Origin: RH-AL1 sp964243435 | GTDB taxonomy: Bacteria; Pseudomonadota; Alphaproteobacteria; Rhizobiales; Beijerinckiaceae | NCBI GenBank assembly: GCA_964243435.1 | Contig: CAXTFM010000059.1 | Location: forward strand, 1 to 17,997 | Length of the DNA stretch: 17,997 nucleotides | Reading direction: 5' to 3' | Part shown: positions 14,601 through 17,997 of the stretch, piece by piece | Layout: each line of letters opens with the position of its first letter | Position numbering within the stretch: position 1 is the stretch's first letter | Position numbers and translations under genes: made by a program | Notes under the pieces: generated by a model | What the model saw: only the letters and a program-made list of their open reading frames with translations | Told to the model about the DNA's origin: nothing | Databases searched by the model: none

Positions 14601-15458
14601 CTCGTCGGGCAGCAACGCCGCGAGCGCGCTGCCCATCACGATCATGCGCGGGATCATCAGCTGCGTGAACTCGGCGAGGGCGGCGAGAACGAAGGCGCGT
14701 TCCGTGTCATCGAGGGCGACGGTGCGGGTGTCGAGACGGTCGAGAAGGCTGGCGCTGACGATGGCGCGCCCGCGCGCGCCGAGCCGTTCCTGTTCGCGGC
14801 GCAGCCTGCCCTCGGTTTGGAGCGGCACGAGCCGGGCGTAGGCGAGGCCGAGGAAGGCGGGCCAGTGCGCGAGATGGCGGTACAGGCTCGCGACCCCGTC
14901 GCTCGCCTCCGACCGGCCGAACGCGTCGAGCGCCATGACGAGCGCGAGGTGCGCCGGGGCCAGCGCGGACAGGGCGGGCAGCGGCCGGCTGCGCCGCGCG
15001 GCGACGGCGTCCGGCGCAGGCTCCACCGCGGGCGCCGGATGCGGGAACGGCGCGGCGGGCCCGGGCACGCCGTCCCCGCGCAGGAACAGGTCGGCGGCGA
15101 GGAGCGGCAGCAGGTTGCCGCCGTTGCCCATGTTGTAGTCCGCGATCAGCGCCGCGACCTCGGCGCGGTCCGCCGCGCCGAGCCCGGCCGCGTCGTACAC
15201 GAAAGGCGGCAGGGCAAGGTCCGGCGGCCAGGTCACGGCACCGCGCAGCTCGGCCGTCAGCCGCGCGAACTCGGGGGCGCGGTAGATCGGCCGCACCAGC
15301 GTCCACACCGTCGTCAGGCAGTTCGGCATCGTCGCGAGGTGGCGCCAGATCAGGTTGACGAAGGGGATGCCGAGCGTGTGCCGCAGGTCGGCGAAGGTGG
15401 CGGCGACCGCGCCGGCGGCCTCGTCTTCCCGGACGGCCGGGATCGGGTCGGCGTTCAT
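14589..15458 (-). CDS. DehI-type (group I) 2-haloacid dehalogenase homologue
   Basis: The 289-residue protein resembles the DehI family (about 296 residues), which hydrolyses both enantiomers of 2-haloacids by direct water attack. The opening 'IPAVREDEAAGAVAATFADL' and 'GIPFVNLIWRHLATMP' are the family's N-terminal blocks. DehI is a pseudo-dimer of two ~130-residue repeats, and this is visible here: 'VNLIWRHLATMP' is echoed by 'VASLYRHLAHWP' at ~189-200. Asp187 and Asn112/Asn115 lie close in numbering to DehI's catalytic Asp189 and Asn114, but I cannot align them rigorously. The ATG read from 15458 has AAGGAA upstream. It lies downstream of an MHS transporter on the same strand (165-base gap), a plausible uptake partner. 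Many family members are untested, so activity on haloacids is inferred. Confidence 0.7.
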   Translation of the reverse strand: MNADPIPAVREDEAAGAVAATFADLRHTLGIPFVNLIWRHLATMPNCLTTVWTLVRPIYRAPEFARLTAELRGAVTWPPDLALPPFVYDAAGLGAADRAEVAALIADYNMGNGGNLLPLLAADLFLRGDGVPGPAAPFPHPAPAVEPAPDAVAARRSRPLPALSALAPAHLALVMALDAFGRSEASDGVASLYRHLAHWPAFLGLAYARLVPLQTEGRLRREQERLGARGRAIVSASLLDRLDTRTVALDDTERAFVLAALAEFTQLMIPRMIVMGSALAALLPDEAAA

Positions 15459-15532
15459 GCGCTGTTTCCTTCGCGCCGCGTCACCTCGGGCGCCGGCGCA
15501 TTGCCCGTCCGCCGCCGGCCGGCGTCACCGAT

Positions 15533-15572
15533 CACGGGCGGCCACGGGCGGCACCGGGCGGCACCGGACGGA
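15533..15572. repeat. Short 10-bp tandem repeat upstream of the DehI-like gene
   Basis: CACGGGCGGC occurs twice exactly (15533-15542, 15543-15552), then ACCGGGCGGC and ACCGGACGGA. The array lies in the 165-base gap between the DehI-like gene start and the MHS gene stop. A 12-bp palindrome CGCCGGCCGGCG (15513-15524) lies beside it. Regulatory meaning is unknown; slippage in GC-rich DNA is a simple explanation. Confidence 0.5.
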
Positions 15573-15599
15573 TGGCCCCGGCCAAGGGCGACCTTCGGT

Positions 15600-15623
15600 C
15601 CGGCGCTCCGCGGCGAGCGCCGG
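15600..15623 (-). terminator. Hairpin directly after the MHS transporter stop
   Basis: CCGGCGCT (15600-15607) pairs perfectly with AGCGCCGG (15616-15623) around an 8-base loop, immediately downstream of the transporter's stop codon on the minus strand. The 8-bp all-but-one GC stem is well placed for termination or 3'-end protection, but no U-tract follows. Confidence 0.45.
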
Positions 15624-16958
15624 TCAGGTCGCCTGTTCCATCTTCGAATGCGCCTTGGTGTCCTTGATCCCGATGTAGAACAGCAGCGAGATGAAGATGC
15701 AGCCGGTGGCGTAAAGGAAGAAGCCGGCCTCGTTGTTCTGGCTCTTGAACCACAGGGCGATCGAATCGACCGAGCCGCCGAACACCGCCGCGGTGATCGC
15801 GTAGGGGATGCCGACGCCCATCGCGCGCACGGAGGTGGGGAACAGCTCCGCCTTCACGATGGCGGTGAGCGCCGTGTAGCCGCTGACGATGGCCCAGGCG
15901 GCGCAGATCAGCAGAAACGCGACGAAGGCGCTCTTGGTGCCCTTCAGCGTGGTCAGCAGCGGGTAGGTGCCCAGCGTGCCGAGCACGCCGAAGGCGATCA
16001 GCATGGGCTTGCGCCCGATGATGTCGGACAGGCCGCCATAGATCGGCTGGAGCAGGATGGCGACGAGCAGAGACCCCGCCGTGACCAGGGTGGTCTGGTC
16101 GTCGGTGAGGCCGACGGACAGCTTGAGGAACTTCTGCATGTAGGTGGTGTAGGTGTAGAAGGCCGAGGTGCCGCCCACCGTGATGCCGACGACGAGCACC
16201 ATCTCCTTCCAGTTCGACGCCAGGGTCGCCCAACGGCCTGCGCCGTGCGTGACCCGGTCGGCCTGCTTGAACAGCTCGGTTTCCGGCATGTCGCGGCGCA
16301 TGACGAAGACGTAGACGGAGATCAGCGCGCCGATGGCGAAGGGGATGCGCCAGCCCCAGGCGAGGAGCTGGGCCGGCGTGAGGAACAGCTTCTGCAGCAC
16401 CAGCAGCACCAGGATGGCGGCGAGCTGGCCGCCGATCAGCGTCATGTACCAGACGCCGGAATAGAAGCCGCGGCGGTTGGGATGGCTCACCTCGCTGAGG
16501 TAGGTGGCGCTGGTGCCGTACTCGCCGCCCTGGCTCAGGCCCTGGAGGATGCGCGCCACCGCGAGGATCACCGGAGCGCCGACCCCGATGGTGGCGTAGG
16601 TCGGCGACACCGCGATGAGCAACGAGCCGAAGCACATCAGCAGCACCGACACGGTGAGCGAGGTGCGCCGCCCGTAGCGGTCGGCGAAATAACCGAACAG
16701 CACGCTGCCGATCGGGCGGACGAGGTAGGCCACCGCGAACAGCGTCGCCGCGGCGAGCTGCTGCGCGGCCGGGTCGCTGCGCGGGAAGAACGAGCCGGCG
16801 AAGTACAGGGCGAAGGCGGCGTAGGCGTAGACGTCGTACCATTCGATGAGGTTGCCCATCGACCCGACGAGGATCGCCCTGACCCTGACGCGCATGTCGG
16901 CGGCGTCGTAGCCGTCGCTCGTCACCGCCAGGCCGGACTTCGCGACCGTCACGTTCAT
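15624..16958 (-). CDS. MHS-family proton symporter, alpha-ketoglutarate permease-like
   Basis: The 444-residue inner-membrane protein has 12 hydrophobic helices. Helix 1 'GNLIEWYDVYAYAAFALYF', the MFS loop motif 'GYFADRYGRRTSLT', the MHS signature 'QGLSQGGEYGTSATYLSEV' and 'WGWRIPFAIGAL' are all present. The 'GEYGTSATY' and 'YMTLIGGQL' strings are closest to E. coli KgtP (432 residues), so a dicarboxylate such as alpha-ketoglutarate is the default substrate. Haloacid permeases of the Deh4p type are in the same MHS family, and the next gene on this strand is a DehI homologue, so a haloacid substrate is an alternative. The ATG read from 16958 has GGAG 6 bases upstream; the frame is open to 17045 but without family sequence. 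A hairpin follows the stop. Confidence 0.92.
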   Translation of the reverse strand: MNVTVAKSGLAVTSDGYDAADMRVRVRAILVGSMGNLIEWYDVYAYAAFALYFAGSFFPRSDPAAQQLAAATLFAVAYLVRPIGSVLFGYFADRYGRRTSLTVSVLLMCFGSLLIAVSPTYATIGVGAPVILAVARILQGLSQGGEYGTSATYLSEVSHPNRRGFYSGVWYMTLIGGQLAAILVLLVLQKLFLTPAQLLAWGWRIPFAIGALISVYVFVMRRDMPETELFKQADRVTHGAGRWATLASNWKEMVLVVGITVGGTSAFYTYTTYMQKFLKLSVGLTDDQTTLVTAGSLLVAILLQPIYGGLSDIIGRKPMLIAFGVLGTLGTYPLLTTLKGTKSAFVAFLLICAAWAIVSGYTALTAIVKAELFPTSVRAMGVGIPYAITAAVFGGSVDSIALWFKSQNNEAGFFLYATGCIFISLLFYIGIKDTKAHSKMEQAT

Positions 16959-17043
16959 GAAGTGCTCCAGGCTGGCCCGGCGCTCGGCCGGTTCGCGCCC
17001 CATCGGTCCCGGCGGCAGCGAAGCGGCATCCGGACGGGGCGGC

Positions 17044-17061
17044 ATACTAGGCGATTTCGCC
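17044..17061 (-). promoter_or_regulatory. Candidate promoter/operator of the MHS transporter
   Basis: On the minus strand TAGTAT (complement of 17044-17049) resembles a -10 hexamer, about 86 bases before the start codon. Next to it is an inverted repeat GGCGA-TT-TCGCC (17050-17061) where a repressor or activator could bind. No convincing -35 box is present, so support is weak. Confidence 0.22.
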
Positions 17062-17109
17062 GGGATGGATAGCCGGCGCGCGTCGCCCCTTCGACGGGTC
17101 CGGCGCCGG

Positions 17110-17997
17110 TCAAAGCCGCCGGATCGGCGCGCCGAGCTGGATGAAGTCGCGCTCCCGGCAGGTCAGGATCAGCACCTGCATGGTTTGCCCCGCCCTTTGC
17201 AGCACGAGGTGCATGCGGTGCAGGCGCTGCTCGTCCGTGTTGACCAGCGCATCATCGAGGATGATCGCGGAGGGGCGCTTGGCGCCGTGCAGGATGTCGG
17301 CCAGCGCCAAGCGGGTGATCACCGCGACCTGCTCGCGCGCGCCGACGCTCAGCCGCGCGAAGGGCTCGCTCACGCCACGGCGCACCAGCCCCTCGATCTC
17401 CAGGGTGCTTTCGTTGAGCAGGATGTCGGTGTCGGGCTGCACCAGGCGCAGGTAGGGCGCCGCACGCTCCTTCACCGGGCCGAGCCAGCGGTCGCGCGAC
17501 TCGCGCTGCGCCTTGGCGAGGGTGTCGTGGAGCAGCCGGGCGGCGCGCGCCTGCGCGGTTTGCGCGTCGAGCCGGCGTTGTTCGACGGCGAGGCGCTCCT
17601 CGACCTCGGCGAACTGTTCGCCGAGCCCGTCCCGCCCGAGCGCGCGCAGCTCCACCTCGAGGTCGCGCTTGTCGCGCTTCAGCGCGTCCATGTCGGCGCG
17701 GATGGCGTACTCGGCCCCTTCCGCGCGCTTGAGTTCGAGGCCGACCGCTTCCGGGTCGGCGGCGGCGAGATCCCTCTCCGCCGCTGCCTGCCGGGTCGCG
17801 GCATCGTCCAGCGCCCGCTCCGTCGCCTCGACACGGAGCCGGAGGTCGTCGTCGGACAGTTCGGCGCGCGAAAGGTCGACGGATTGCGCCAGCGCCGCGC
17901 GTTCGCGCAACGACCCGGCCTCGCGCTCCGCCTGCGCCGCCACCGCGCGGCCGGCGGCCTCCCGTGCCCGGCGCCCGGCCGCGACGGCGTCCTCGGC
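17110..17997 (-). CDS. C-terminal part of an SMC/YhaN-like AAA ATPase (5' partial)
   Basis: The frame runs without a stop to the right edge, so only the last ~296 residues are visible. The first ~170 are charged and heptad-like (Glu/Arg/Ala/Leu rich), consistent with the returning arm of a long coiled coil. The C-terminal nucleotide-binding half has the ABC-type signature 'LSVGAREQVAVITRLALADI', Walker B 'AIILDDALVNTDEQR', and 'VLILTCRERDF' where the switch His of SMC/Rad50 proteins lies. This places it with YhaN/RecN/SbcC-type DNA-linked ATPases. In related bacteria such genes often follow an SbcD-like nuclease gene, which would lie beyond the window. A role in DNA repair or chromosome maintenance is inferred. 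It ends 151 bases before the MHS gene. Confidence 0.85.
   Translation of the reverse strand, partial: AEDAVAAGRRAREAAGRAVAAQAEREAGSLRERAALAQSVDLSRAELSDDDLRLRVEATERALDDAATRQAAAERDLAAADPEAVGLELKRAEGAEYAIRADMDALKRDKRDLEVELRALGRDGLGEQFAEVEERLAVEQRRLDAQTAQARAARLLHDTLAKAQRESRDRWLGPVKERAAPYLRLVQPDTDILLNESTLEIEGLVRRGVSEPFARLSVGAREQVAVITRLALADILHGAKRPSAIILDDALVNTDEQRLHRMHLVLQRAGQTMQVLILTCRERDFIQLGAPIRRL

Noticed and set aside
14063..15458. Idea that ogt and the DehI-like gene form an alkylating-haloacid response unit
   Set aside because: They are convergent, not co-transcribed, and ogt genes are common in unrelated contexts; proximity alone does not support it.
14514..17072. An 852-codon open frame on the plus strand antisense to the symporter and DehI-like genes
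   Set aside because: Its composition (Arg/Gly/His/Gln-rich, no domain) is that of a shadow frame in high-GC DNA. The minus-strand genes it overlaps have clear family motifs and Shine-Dalgarno sites.

Overview
The window is very GC-rich and densely coded, with no gene-free stretch over about 210 bases. It has 15 protein genes, two of them cut by the window ends. I found no tRNA, rRNA, CRISPR array, transposase or integrase. The gene content points to an alphaproteobacterium, probably Hyphomicrobiales (Rhizobiales). The markers are a DUF2865 protein, a small protein with the 'DYEAIEAAV..T.RGRWFL.E.ARRNR' head, a hybrid histidine kinase, and an alphaproteobacterial-type mmsA. The genus cannot be fixed from the sequence alone.

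Left part (1-4338): the C-terminal part of a hybrid histidine kinase (HisKA-HATPase-REC-Hpt) is followed by an exported pentapeptide-repeat protein and, one base later, a dipeptide epimerase of the enolase superfamily. All three are on the plus strand. A convergent minus-strand gene encodes a small proline-rich alphaproteobacterial protein of unknown function.

Middle part (4339-8364, plus strand): formate--tetrahydrofolate ligase (fhs) has a leader with two mutually exclusive inverted repeats. It is followed after 2 bases by a maltose/galactoside-type O-acetyltransferase, then a six-cysteine DUF2865 envelope protein, a strong GC hairpin, and a DUF309 protein.

Right-centre (8345-14578): on the minus strand an ACS-type MFS transporter is followed by CoA-acylating methylmalonate-semialdehyde dehydrogenase (mmsA), probably as a two-gene operon for uptake and oxidation of an unidentified organic acid. 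Divergently transcribed are a YghU-type glutathione-dependent oxidoreductase, an APC-family amino acid permease and an O6-alkylguanine-DNA methyltransferase. The divergent intergenic region carries four tandem 14-bp units followed in register by a perfect 14-bp palindrome. This is the most distinctive non-coding structure in the window.

Right end (14589-17997, minus strand): the C-terminal part of an SMC/YhaN-like ATPase, then an MHS-family (KgtP-like) proton symporter, then a DehI-type haloacid dehalogenase homologue. The transporter-dehalogenase pairing could be a small halocarboxylate-use cassette, although the transporter itself looks more like an alpha-ketoglutarate permease. No clearly new multi-gene system is visible. 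The items worth following up are the repeat/palindrome array, the transporter-enzyme pairs, the leader structures and the duplicated N-terminus of the methyltransferase.
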